64,000 nucleotides of DNA, from positions 2,852,001 to 2,916,000 of the forward strand of contig JAYXKI010000002.1 of NCBI GenBank assembly GCA_037892935.1, written 5' to 3'. Under the pieces are notes generated by a model that did no database searches, was not told the DNA's origin, and saw nothing but the letters and a program-made list of their open reading frames with translations. The stretch is from Phlebopus portentosus (taxonomy: Eukaryota > Basidiomycota > Agaricomycetes > Boletales > Boletinellaceae). Each line of letters begins with the position of its first letter. Positions within the stretch are counted from its first letter, which is position 1. Both the position numbers and the translations under genes were made by a program. Positions 29,170 to 38,550 of this stretch are shown here, one piece after another.

Positions 29170-31535
29170 TTTGGAAGTGGTCCTCGCGCGATCGTTCGAA
29201 TTCCGGTGGCCACTTTGCTTTGCTTTCTGCGATCGTTCGGGTCCGTTAAGGTGATATGTTGGTCACCTGACGTGTAATCCTTCGTTTCGCACTCCGTAAT
29301 AGCGAAAAACGGTCTCCCCAACAAAGCCTGGAAGGGAGCGTTCGGAACGACTTGCACTTGGAGCGAAACGTCGATCCCGGCTATCGTGAACTTCGCATTA
29401 GAGATCATGCCAATGGTAGATGACCTAGCTGCGTCTGCTGTCTCGAGGATCATTCCTTTGTCAGGGGATAGGGGTATCTGAAGCTTCTCCCACACGTCTT
29501 CGCGGAGCAGACACACTACGGCTCCCTGGTCGAGCACGCATTCGACTTCCAGAGTGTCTTCAATCAACGCGCTAACGGTCCTGAGGGGCATGGATGCCTC
29601 TGCGGCAACGCCTTGTCCACTGAGCGCCAGTATTTCTTCCGTCGAAAGCGTTTCGCCTGTTTCGACTTGTTCCGACGCGAAACGCCCAACTTGTAACGTA
29701 AGTGAATCATCCACGACCTCACCATATTTGACTTCAGCCGCGTTGTATCTCTTCGCCGTCGTCAACTCCTTCATCTGTTTCCTAACGTCCGGGGCGATTG
29801 AGAGGAGTTCACGTTGGCTGATGGTGATAGGGGTATCGAGGGTACGAGTCAGAACGTTGGAGACTGCGCTCGAGTCTTCTATTGGTACGATGTATTTATA
29901 CTGGGGTTGTGATTTCCTGGTAATGTCGTCCTGCTGCGGTGACTGGAGTGACCTTGTCGAGGGCCGCGCGCCACTCGGTGGCGCGGGCTGCGGTTTCGCC
30001 TGCGCCTTCTTATGAGGCTGAACTCTAGGGATCTCTACGCCATCGGGCTTCGTTCTTCGTCCACCAGCTGCCTTCTTCTTTGCCTCGTTAATCAAAATCT
30101 CCAAACGTTCGATGTCGTAGTTTTCCTGCTCGTCCTGATCTTCTTCGTCGTGACTATATGCGTACGCTGGACCAGCTTGATGGCTATATGCGGGCGTGAC
30201 CGACTCGACCATTCCTACTGTGTGTGTTGCCGGAGCTTTAGCGTGAAAGCTATCGATTCGTTCTTTGAGATTGTTCCCCGGTAGCGACCTTGTAATGAGA
30301 CCGCCGTTCGGCAACACAATCCTTCCATCCGGGCTCCTAACGCACTTTCCGGCTTGGATGTACTCGAGAACCTTCGTACACGATCGAATATAGTGTCCTG
30401 CTTCGCCGCAGAAGTTGCAAACTGGGTTTCGCGGAGTTTCGCTGCGTTCCGTCCCTGGTCGATGCGGAACGTTCCCTTTGCTCAGGGCATCGAGCGTAAC
30501 CTGGAAACTCTTCAACGTATCCATTACCTTGGCCAAATCCACTTCTTCCTTCTTTACGATACTTGTCGAAGCTTCTCCGGTAGCTGGGGGTGGAAAGTTA
30601 CTGCCGAAACTCCCCACAATCTTTCCTCCCAGCACGAAATTCGAATGCTCGAGAACGTCTTTAATCTTGTAAGGCGTAGATGAATCGTGGTCTGGTAGCT
30701 TGATCTCGATACGACGAATGAGCGCCTCTCTAAGGTCTCCTGTAATTCCCATCAGGAACATCTCGTCAGCTTGGGACTCCAAGATCTTTCCGTTCGTTAT
30801 AAGATACTTAGAGCGCCTGACGAATTCTCGATGATATTCGCCTAGGTCTTCTCGGTTCTTGATCCCTTTCTTCGCCCGTTCTACGACCAAATGCTCCAGT
30901 TCTCCCTTGGAGTAGCGTTTCCCTGCCGTGAGACTCGGGTATAGAGCTATAATCTCTCTCTTCACCGTCTCCACATCAGGGTTCGGGTCATTAATCTCGT
31001 CGGTAGTCTCCCAAAGTTCCGCGACGTCGGTCTTCGCATAGTACAAGAACTTTCGGACGTGATCTCTATCGTTCCACGCGGCCTGTCTTGCGATTTCTGC
31101 AACGTCTTCGAAGAACCTAGGGAGTTCCTTTGGTTCTGAGCCGTCAAACGCTGGGGCACGTTTGTCCCCACGCGAGGGCGGTTGGTACGCCATTGCGGTT
31201 TGTCGATTTGTAAGTTGTTGTAATACGTTAGCGTTAGCAGACAGACGAGCTATTATCGCTGCGTTGCTGGCTAAGATCTGTTGAGTTCCGGTAGGTAGTT
31301 GGTAATTGGTAGGCGGGCTAGCTGGTCTGTTCGGCGAGCCTGGGGTGGAAGCTGGCACGGATAAGAGGTTGGGGAGTTCTGAATCGGCGATGGTAGATGG
31401 GGAATGATCTAGGGAATCGGTGTTGGAAGGAATGGCGCTAACGGATTGTCGCAAGGGTGTTTCGCTGTGTTCCGCGTTTTCCGCAGCGGAACGTAAGTTG
31501 CGATTGACAATCCTCGGCCTTCGAGTCGGCGGCAA
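29142..31535 (-). CDS. Element E Gag with C-terminal protease
   Basis: About 797 residues from a TTG that is simply the first near-cognate codon; the frame is open further upstream towards the 5' LTR and I find no ATG, so the start is unresolved. A Ser/Pro-rich N-terminus is followed by a capsid-like region (DKRAPAFDGSEPKELPRFFE) of the type seen in fungal gypsy Gags, a zinc knuckle CNFCGEAGHYIRSC at about 373-386, a charged linker, and a retropepsin-like domain whose catalytic motif reads LDQGAVVCLL (Asp at about 669) in place of the usual D-S/T-G. It ends at TGA, with pol in the -1 frame. Confidence 0.9.
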   Translation of the reverse strand: MPPTRRPRIVNRNLRSAAENAEHSETPLRQSVSAIPSNTDSLDHSPSTIADSELPNLLSVPASTPGSPNRPASPPTNYQLPTGTQQILASNAAIIARLSANANVLQQLTNRQTAMAYQPPSRGDKRAPAFDGSEPKELPRFFEDVAEIARQAAWNDRDHVRKFLYYAKTDVAELWETTDEINDPNPDVETVKREIIALYPSLTAGKRYSKGELEHLVVERAKKGIKNREDLGEYHREFVRRSKYLITNGKILESQADEMFLMGITGDLREALIRRIEIKLPDHDSSTPYKIKDVLEHSNFVLGGKIVGSFGSNFPPPATGEASTSIVKKEEVDLAKVMDTLKSFQVTLDALSKGNVPHRPGTERSETPRNPVCNFCGEAGHYIRSCTKVLEYIQAGKCVRSPDGRIVLPNGGLITRSLPGNNLKERIDSFHAKAPATHTVGMVESVTPAYSHQAGPAYAYSHDEEDQDEQENYDIERLEILINEAKKKAAGGRRTKPDGVEIPRVQPHKKAQAKPQPAPPSGARPSTRSLQSPQQDDITRKSQPQYKYIVPIEDSSAVSNVLTRTLDTPITISQRELLSIAPDVRKQMKELTTAKRYNAAEVKYGEVVDDSLTLQVGRFASEQVETGETLSTEEILALSGQGVAAEASMPLRTVSALIEDTLEVECVLDQGAVVCLLREDVWEKLQIPLSPDKGMILETADAARSSTIGMISNAKFTIAGIDVSLQVQVVPNAPFQALLGRPFFAITECETKDYTSGDQHITLTDPNDRRKQSKVATGIRTIARGPLPKGFPQASRN
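29163..29169 (-). promoter_or_regulatory. Candidate -1 frameshift heptamer GGGTTTT, family 2
   Basis: In the gag frame it reads AAG GGT TTT CCG, eight codons before the gag stop. Slipping back one base enters the open pol frame (GFSASVEELIERN). The same heptamer is used at the gag-pol junction of family 1, and it is unchanged in F (48,070-48,076). No strong downstream stem is obvious to me here. Confidence 0.55.
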
Positions 31536-31625
31536 AACCTGATGTTCTACAGGGACTCGAGCGGATTGGCTACGTGTAACTCGTCTGCTAGACGAATTTG
31601 GCGGGGTATTCGTAATGGTTGGACA

Positions 31626-31653
31626 GTGAAATCCCCCTCGCCGGGGGCTCCAC
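31626..31653 (-). other. Candidate primer-binding site of element E
   Basis: In the sense direction the sequence just after the 5' LTR is TGGAGCCCCCGGCGAGGGG. A site starting TGG one or two bases from the LTR suits a tRNA primer ending in CCA. The tRNA is not identified. One mismatch in the copy in F. Confidence 0.45.
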
Positions 31654-31654
31654 T

Positions 31655-33183
31655 TGAAACTCCTGTGGACGTTCTGATGCCGGACAGGGAGTGTATAGTT
31701 CGAGGGGCTGCCCTAGAATACCTTCAAACGGTCAGCAGAGAATTACACCCGAGCTAAGGGCACGAAGGAGTGGAGGGAAATAGGGATAGACAATGGAAGG
31801 GCTTGGTGAGAACCGGGGATATGAGGGAAGCGCTCGAGGAAGAATTCCGAGGGTGAACTTCTTCCGAGATCGACGGTGGCGGTGCGAAGGCTAAATCGAC
31901 TCTCCGGCTCAGCTGCGAGCTCTGGACTAAAGCCGACTGACCCAAGGCACAATAACTAAACTAACTATGCTACGCTAGTCGAACCACCAACCCGAACGTG
32001 ACTAATCGACTGTGCTAACACACTGGTAAGCGACTGCAGTCGATCTCACTCGTAGTCTTAAGTGTCGGAACGCGGCGTAACGGTTCGAAACGCGATACGA
32101 TGGACGAAGGACAATAGCGTTTCCGATCGAAACGATGCGGAATAGCACCGGGCTGGTCTTGAGGAAGCGGAAAGTGGAAAGTCAAGAGGAAAGGGGTGAT
32201 ATGGTGTCCTTTCCCGACGACAATGGAGAGGAAAAGGTGTTGCGAAACCAAATACGAGCGGCACGCAGAGTAACTGGGTTACGAGCGAAACCGGGCGAAA
32301 CGGATCGAAACACGTGAGGGGGTCTTGTTTCGGGTGAGAGAAGATAGAGAAGCCTTTATACGATGACGGCGAACTATACGAACGCACGAACGGCTCTACT
32401 GCGAAGAGAGATCACCGATCGACTGTACAGAACACGAAATGTCGTATATTAGACTATAGAGACGAGAGAGTCCACTACGAACAAGTAGACTAGAGGTCGA
32501 GAGGCTTTGAGACGATGTGAGAACTGCAAGCTAAGCTCCCACTCAGCTCCGACTAAGCTGTCCCTCTACTACGAGAGTCGTGCTATATTTATACTAAACG
32601 TCCAAGACTGAGCCTCCCAGCGGTCAGAGAACCTACGTCATAAAGAAAAGGGAACGCATATCGCTATCTACAAAGGAGAGGAGCGCATAGGAATGGTTTA
32701 AGGGACACATAGGTCAAAAGAAACAATACTAAGCATGTCTGGAACGAGAGCATAATGGATTAAAGGGGACGCATATAGAAAGGTCAGAAAATGTGCGGAA
32801 CCTTCGGAACCGGGTCTCTTTGAGCGGAACGAAGCGGAACTCGAGGAAATGACTCGGAAGGGCTCTGGCTAGCCTGACAAAGTAAGTCTGCGATGTTTAA
32901 CAAAGGAGAGGGACTGAGGACGAGGTTGCAGGGTCAAATCTCTTTGTCTGGAATGCGGATCCGAGGTCCGGAGACTTGTGATCGACGCGTGCAAACTCGA
33001 TGCCGTGATTCTCCCATCTTGATGGCCGATCAAAGAACGGTGCACGTGCCATCTGGACTATGGCGTTCTTGCTAAGTTCACTCGTTCGAGCGAAACCAGT
33101 CGAAACTGAGCGAAACCAGTCGGAACACCGCGGAACTGGTCGTAACGACTCCGTACGTTCCTAAGCTTCAGACTTACTCTTCA
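31655..33183 (-). repeat. Element E right (5') LTR, 1,529 bp
   Basis: TGAAACTCC...CTTCA on the plus strand. Nearly identical to the left LTR apart from the 95-for-7-bp difference and scattered single changes. Confidence 0.93.
32584..32593 (-). promoter_or_regulatory. TATA box of the element E 5' LTR
   Basis: TATAAATATA in the sense (minus) direction, conserved in all four family 2 LTRs (22,205-22,214; 51,490-51,499 and the left LTR of F). Confidence 0.55.
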
Positions 33184-33187
33184 GCGT
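33184..33187. repeat. Target-site duplication of element E, right copy
   Basis: GCGT, matching 21,183-21,186. Confidence 0.93.
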
Positions 33188-33887
33188 CCCAGGCGTCCGT
33201 GAACGTCAAGTTGCCATCTGCATCGACTGCTCCACTGGTGTAACTCTCCGCCCAGCAGGCCGCGGCACCACTCTTCATGTACGACAGGGCGAACATAATC
33301 TTACTCTTGTTCGTCCTGAACTCTGACTCAGATGCGTAGATGTAGAGGCGCAGCTCTCGCTTGAAGTCCACATAATCGTGTTCGCCATCAAAGTCTCTTG
33401 GTTTGGCGACGTGGACCTTCTTCGACACCTTTGATCCTTGGTTTGCACCTTCGCCTGCAGCTTGGAGCGCTAGTGCGACCGCTGTTGCGAGATCAGTCAT
33501 CGCTTCCTTTGACAATGACATCTCGTGTTCTTCTTCTTCTTCTTCGTCTTCTTCACTCGGTATGAGCGGCGCTGGTTCTCGGAACTTTCCAAACGCCAGA
33601 GAAGGCTCAACAGTGGGAGCCAACGCTTGAGTGGTCGAACCCGATGGTTCTGGTAAGGGGGCCGTTGGTTGCGTCGGAGTAGGAGGTGAGGGCTCGTCTA
33701 TGTCGCCTTCTTGTTTCACTCTCCAGTGGATGGACCTTCCTTCCCTCTGGGAGTACCACCTCTTGGCAGTCTCGTCCCACCAGGCACCGAAGACTTGATT
33801 TCCTGCTTTGACGATATAATGTCCTCGCGAGGCGCTCCACCTAGAGTTCGCAGGGAGGGCCGCTCGTTGCTCGTCAGTTAGCTCCAC
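33184..33887 (-). pseudogene. Element D gag, 5' part
   Basis: Encodes the Trp-rich N-terminal segment (RWSASRGHYIV, AWWDETAKRWYSQ), Pro-rich linker, acidic run and the first part of the capsid-like region up to FTDAWDA, where E is inserted. Open throughout this part. The codon matching the B start ATG reads ACG here. Confidence 0.9.
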
Positions 33888-34303
33888 CTTGATAGGCTGG
33901 GGGTGGAACAGGGATTGGGATGCTGTTCGGGCGGGCCCGGCTTCAGATAATCGGCTCGTCTTTGAAATTGATGACTAAACAAAAGGCTCCGAGGTAGATA
34001 ATGAAGGAGATACTTGTCGATGACTGGACTCTATGCGTTACCCACGAGAAGGTTTGATGGGAGTTCCAGAGAAGGGTGATTCGGAGCGCCACAGTGATAT
34101 GATTGGTTGATACTTCGGGTACTATCGGGTCACGTCGGAGTCAATCGGACTTCGACGAGCAAGATAGGGGTTTGTTGTCTGCACGGTAGGAACCGGGTTT
34201 CGTTCGATGTCATCCTTCGAAGATATACTTCAGGGGACACGTCACAGGTGAGCGCTCGACGACAATAGGATCGGGCGTGAGCCAGAGGTAGGTCTTTCTA
34301 TTA
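33888..34303 (-). other. Element D 5' leader
   Basis: Matches the leader of B with scattered transitions; self-priming site next to the LTR (34,292-34,302 region). The overlapping leader frame open in B is closed here by TGA. Confidence 0.7.
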
Positions 34304-34719
34304 TGTTAGGCGGACGGCTCAAGGACTGAGTCGAGGCAGGCCAACACAACAACAAACAAGCGTGGATGAGATAATCCCAAACACGTCGCTCAGGTCAAGA
34401 CAGCTAAGACGAGGCTTAAGTCCAGACCGTCGAACGCTATGTCGCAGTGAAGGTAAGTAGAATTCAGCAAACTAATAATACAAGAGTAGATACCTATGTC
34501 GCAGTGAAGGTAAGTAGAATAGAAAGACAAGGAACGAAAGAGTCAAACTATCTACTTATATAGACTTTGAGTGCGGGAAAGGTCTACTCTAATAGGAAGT
34601 CACATGACAAGGAATGAGATGATTAGTGAGCGTGATAGAATGTTGTGGAATGTTCCGGCAATTGGATGAATAAGCGCATAAGAAAAATAAAAGAAAAGGA
34701 AAAAGAATATTAAAATGAA
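34304..34719 (-). repeat. LTR shared by elements D and G, truncated at its left-pol side
   Basis: Long-form LTR with the 57-bp extra segment, serving as 5' LTR of D and 3' LTR of G. Compared with the 459-bp LTR at 16,112, the last 40-odd bp, the polypurine tract and about 60 bp of pol end are missing. The junction lies at TGAA, which occurs at both deletion edges in the intact copy. Confidence 0.85.
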
Positions 34720-37700
34720 CTTGTACAGCGCTCGCAGGCTTTGTCGAGGTATTATTAACTTCCTTGGAGCTCCAGGATGTTTGCGGTAGAATTCTTGAAT
34801 TGACTCCTGCGCATTATCCTTGACGTTGGATTCTGGCTGCCAAGTCGCTTCCTCATATCCAACCCACTTGACCAAGAATTGGAGCTTGCCTCGATGCAGA
34901 CGCGAGTCGAGTATTTCTTCAACCTCGTATTCTTCCTGCTCATCAATGATCACTGGCGGTGGTGGAGGTGGTTTCTTCTGCGATTCAAAGGACAGTTGGA
35001 CGGCTGGTTTGAGCAAGATCTCATTGAAAACTGGATGGACCTTCTTCCAGGTCTTTGGTAGTTTGAGTCTGTATGCGCTTGCGCCAACCTTTTCCACTAC
35101 CTCGAAGGGACCGAACCATTTATCATCCATCTTCTTCGTCGGTCGGATTGTCTTGATATTTCGTCCATCTAAGAAGACTTTCTGCCCTGCTTTATAGGTA
35201 ACGGACTTCCCAGCATGGCGGTCGTAGAAACACTTCATGTCTTCATTTGCTTGGGTTAGGTTACCTTGAGCGAGTTCGTGCACCTCCTTGACATGCTTGG
35301 CAAATTCTTCTGCTGACAGGTTCGATGATGCCGTTCCAACCCCCGTGAAGTCTAAGGGGTGCATTCCCGTATTGACGAAGAAGGGAGATAGCTTCGTCGC
35401 TGAATGTTCACGGTTGTTGTATGCGAATTCTGCGAGAGCCAGCCAGTCCGCCCAGTCCGACTGCCGATAGTTGACGTATAGCCGCAGGTATTGTTCTAGT
35501 TCCTGATTAACCCGCTCTGTCTGTCCGTCAGTTTGTGGGTGATACGCTGTCGATGGGTTGCCTTCAATGTGGAGGAGCTTGTACAACTCCTTCATCATCT
35601 TTGCATCGAATTGCACCCCTCGGTCATGAATGATCTTCCGTGGTAGTCCGTGTAATCGGAAGACGTGGTCTCTGTAGATCCTAGCCATGCCTTCCGCCGT
35701 TAACTTTGTCGTTGTTGGAATTGCATGGATTTGTTTGCTAAAGCGATCGACCACTACGCAAATTGCATTGAACCCATTCGATTCTGGCAACTCTCCGATT
35801 AGGTCGACCGTGACAATCTGCCATGGCGCCTCCGGCACCTCGTTAGGGTGCAAAACCTTTGCTCTCGTTGTCCTTAGAGCCTTCGTCCGCTGACAACGAT
35901 CACACCCCCGCACATACATCCGCACATCTGCACTCATCCTCGGCCACCAGTACCTGCGTGCTATCAGCTGGATCGTCTTTGTTGCTCCTGGATGTCCTGC
36001 CAGGGTCGAGTCGTGGTGTTCCTTCATGACGTCCTCTCTGATGCTCGCTGGTACATATAGTCGGCGGCCCTTTCTCCACATGTCCCCTCTCTTCTCGACG
36101 TCCTTCGGCCTCACTCCCTCATCCTCTTGTCTCTGCGCTTCCACGACCTTTTCAATGAGTACTTCTCTTGACGTCTGAACTATTCCTCTAACCAGCCATT
36201 CCTTCTTGATGAAAGTCACGTTCTCATTATTGCGCTCGCCCTTGTCATAATCCGCCCGGCGTGACAACAGATCAGCTTTTCCCAACGTCTTTCCGGGTTT
36301 ATGGACTAGCGTGAAATCGAACTCAGCTAAATCGAGTCGCCAACGAGCTTGTCGACGATTTAACTTCTGCGGCGATCGGAAGTACGTTAGATTTGCATGG
36401 TCTGTCCATACCTCAAAAGGTTGGTTAGCTCCCTGGAGATATTGTCGCCATTCCTTTAGGGCTTGAACAATGGCGAGCATTTCCTTGTCGTAAATCTCAT
36501 AGTTTCGCTCTGCCTCTAGGAATGTTGACGACCGATAAGCGATCACCTTCCATTTACCATCTTGTTTCTGGAGAAGGACTCCACCAGTCGCAAAGTCCGA
36601 CGCATCTGCTTCTACACGGAAAGGGTCCTCGTTGTTGGGTATCGCTAACACGGGAGGACTACTCAGACGACGCTTCAATTCTTTGAACACTGCCTGTTCA
36701 TCTTCGCCCCACTTCCATTCCACCTTACCCATCAGTGTAGTCAAGGGTTTGACGACTGAACTGTAATCCTTAACGAAATGTCGCAACCAATTCCCTAGTC
36801 CCAGGAATTGTTGCAGTTCGTGGACGTTCCTTGGAACTGGCCAGTCCTGTACTGCCACTGTCTTCTTGGGATCCATTCGAACTTCGCCATTGCCAATAAT
36901 GTGCCCGAGGTACTTGACTGTATCAACTTCGAACTCGCACTTCTGCGGCTTTAGGAAAAGTCCGTTTTGGTGAAGGATCTCAAAGACTCGTTTGGTGCGT
37001 CTGCAATGTTCTTCTAGATTATTCGAGAAGATGAGAATGTCATCGAGGTAAATGATGACGATACCCTCATGAATTAGCTCCCGAAAGATGTCATTCATAA
37101 AGCCTTGGAACGTCGCTGGTGCATTACACAAGCCGAAGAACATGACTGTGGGTTCGAATAAGCCTAGATTTGTCCGGAACGCTGCCTTCCACTCGTCTCC
37201 CTCGCGAATCCGGATGTTGTAGTATCCCCAACGAATGTCGAGCTTCGTGATGTACCTTGCATCCTTAACCTTATCGATGAGCTCATTTATCAGTGGCAAC
37301 GGGTATTTGTTCTTGACCGTTCCTTCATTGAGCTTTCGATAGTCTTGGATTGCTCGTAAGCTCCCATCCTCTTTCTTGATAAAGAAGAATGGTGACGCCA
37401 TTGGAGACTTCGACTGTCGGATACGTCCTGACGCTAGGTTTTCCTCAATGAACTCTCTCATCGCTTCTTGTTCTTTTGGCGATAACGGGTAAACCTTGCA
37501 GTCACTGGGTTTGAAATCCGGTTTCAGGTCAATAGTGTGGTCCCACGTTCGGTGGTTTGGTAAGCATTCGAACGATTCCTCACTAAAGACGTCGGCGTAT
37601 TCCTCCAGGTAAGGTGGCCATTTTGCCGCTTCCTTCATCCGCACATTCCTCACAAACTCTTCATCTATCTCTTCGCTCGACAGTGGCGACTCACATTCAT

Positions 37701-38550
37701 CAGGGCAATGGGTGAACTTAACTGTTCCTAACCTCCAATCAATTTCAGGATTATGCTTCGTCAACCAGTCATGTCCAAGGAAGATGTTGCTTGATGCTAA
37801 GGATGTCACGGCCAGTCGAATCTCTTCCTCGTGTTTCCCAAAGAACATTCGTACAACTACGTATTCCTTGATCAATCCAGCCTCGTTGCTTGTTCTGTCA
37901 GCATTGAAGACTGGTCTAGGCCGAATGTACCTTTGGGTGGGGAAACCATACCGTTTGACAAAACCTTCGTCGATGCATGAGCCCGTGCACCCTGAGTCAA
38001 TCAGTGCATGAGCATCAATGAAGTTTTCCTCTTCGAGTAGGGGGTTCGACAAGTCTACTTCGTCATCACCTGCTACCTTTGGGTGCACGATGCTAACAAA
38101 GGCGTCCAACTCCTTTCCTCCCGCCCGTCGCATGAACTGATCTGCATCCACAATGCCCTCACACCATACCTCAGCCGCGCGTCTGCCTACTACATCCCAC
38201 ACTGCTTCAGTGACGTTCGCCTGAGCAACAACGTTCTCGCGGTAAGGTGCTTCCGCCACAACCTCATTTTTTATAGCGGTTTGATTCCGCTCTTCCTCTC
38301 TCAATTTGCCTGCTTGCGCATCTGTTCTTCTGACAAATAAATCTTCATAGACTTCGAAGTCATCGTTGTCATCTTCAGATTCATCTGGCAGTACATCGGT
38401 AAGGATCTTTCGAAGGATGAAACCGTCACTGGTATTCGCATCTTGATATTGTACAACAGGACGATTATATTTTAACGAGTCCAACGAAAAGAGACCTTTA
38501 GGAGACCGACCAGTCGTTCCGACGTCTACACCTGGTCTTCTAGAAAACCC
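34600..38550 (-). CDS. Element G Pol: protease, RT, RNase H, integrase, chromodomain, fused at its end to LTR sequence
   Basis: The longest uninterrupted family 1 pol in the window, about 1,316 residues from the heptamer at 38,544-38,550. It has the protease ([13 protein letters not shown]), RT with YLDD, RNase H (DASDFATGG, TDHANLTYF), integrase (HHDSTLAGH, CDRCQ, DRGVQFD, QTERVNQE) and a full chromodomain (LQFLVKWVGYEEATWQPE). After LRALYKF the frame runs through the deletion into antisense LTR sequence and gains about 43 unrelated, hydrophobic residues before stopping. Pol could be functional as protein, but the element lost its polypurine tract and 3' LTR end, so it could not complete its own replication. 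Confidence 0.92.
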   Translation of the reverse strand, partial: GFSRRPGVDVGTTGRSPKGLFSLDSLKYNRPVVQYQDANTSDGFILRKILTDVLPDESEDDNDDFEVYEDLFVRRTDAQAGKLREEERNQTAIKNEVVAEAPYRENVVAQANVTEAVWDVVGRRAAEVWCEGIVDADQFMRRAGGKELDAFVSIVHPKVAGDDEVDLSNPLLEEENFIDAHALIDSGCTGSCIDEGFVKRYGFPTQRYIRPRPVFNADRTSNEAGLIKEYVVVRMFFGKHEEEIRLAVTSLASSNIFLGHDWLTKHNPEIDWRLGTVKFTHCPDECESPLSSEEIDEEFVRNVRMKEAAKWPPYLEEYADVFSEESFECLPNHRTWDHTIDLKPDFKPSDCKVYPLSPKEQEAMREFIEENLASGRIRQSKSPMASPFFFIKKEDGSLRAIQDYRKLNEGTVKNKYPLPLINELIDKVKDARYITKLDIRWGYYNIRIREGDEWKAAFRTNLGLFEPTVMFFGLCNAPATFQGFMNDIFRELIHEGIVIIYLDDILIFSNNLEEHCRRTKRVFEILHQNGLFLKPQKCEFEVDTVKYLGHIIGNGEVRMDPKKTVAVQDWPVPRNVHELQQFLGLGNWLRHFVKDYSSVVKPLTTLMGKVEWKWGEDEQAVFKELKRRLSSPPVLAIPNNEDPFRVEADASDFATGGVLLQKQDGKWKVIAYRSSTFLEAERNYEIYDKEMLAIVQALKEWRQYLQGANQPFEVWTDHANLTYFRSPQKLNRRQARWRLDLAEFDFTLVHKPGKTLGKADLLSRRADYDKGERNNENVTFIKKEWLVRGIVQTSREVLIEKVVEAQRQEDEGVRPKDVEKRGDMWRKGRRLYVPASIREDVMKEHHDSTLAGHPGATKTIQLIARRYWWPRMSADVRMYVRGCDRCQRTKALRTTRAKVLHPNEVPEAPWQIVTVDLIGELPESNGFNAICVVVDRFSKQIHAIPTTTKLTAEGMARIYRDHVFRLHGLPRKIIHDRGVQFDAKMMKELYKLLHIEGNPSTAYHPQTDGQTERVNQELEQYLRLYVNYRQSDWADWLALAEFAYNNREHSATKLSPFFVNTGMHPLDFTGVGTASSNLSAEEFAKHVKEVHELAQGNLTQANEDMKCFYDRHAGKSVTYKAGQKVFLDGRNIKTIRPTKKMDDKWFGPFEVVEKVGASAYRLKLPKTWKKVHPVFNEILLKPAVQLSFESQKKPPPPPPVIIDEQEEYEVEEILDSRLHRGKLQFLVKWVGYEEATWQPESNVKDNAQESIQEFYRKHPGAPRKLIIPRQSLRALYKFILIFFFLFFYFSYALIHPIAGTFHNILSRSLIISFLVM

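Larger units (their letters stand above)
21187..33183 (-). mobile_element. Element E: family 2 Ty3/gypsy retrotransposon, 12 kb, with antisense Zn2Cys6 gene
   Basis: Gag and pol read on the minus strand; the 5' LTR is the right one (31,655-33,183) and the 3' LTR the left one (21,187-22,804). Gag-Pol order is Gag with protease, then RT, RNase H, integrase; there is no chromodomain. Between pol and the 3' LTR lies a 2.3-kb gene on the opposite strand. Gag and pol are both open over their full length, so E could be recently active. Target duplication GCGT. Family 2 differs from family 1 in LTR length, target duplication, primer site and protein sequence. Confidence 0.93.

Noticed and set aside
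31626..31653. A tRNA gene end suggested by a run ending in GGGGGCTCCA next to the LTR of E
   Set aside because: The T-loop signature is not matched and the rest of a tRNA is missing; it fits a primer-binding site better.
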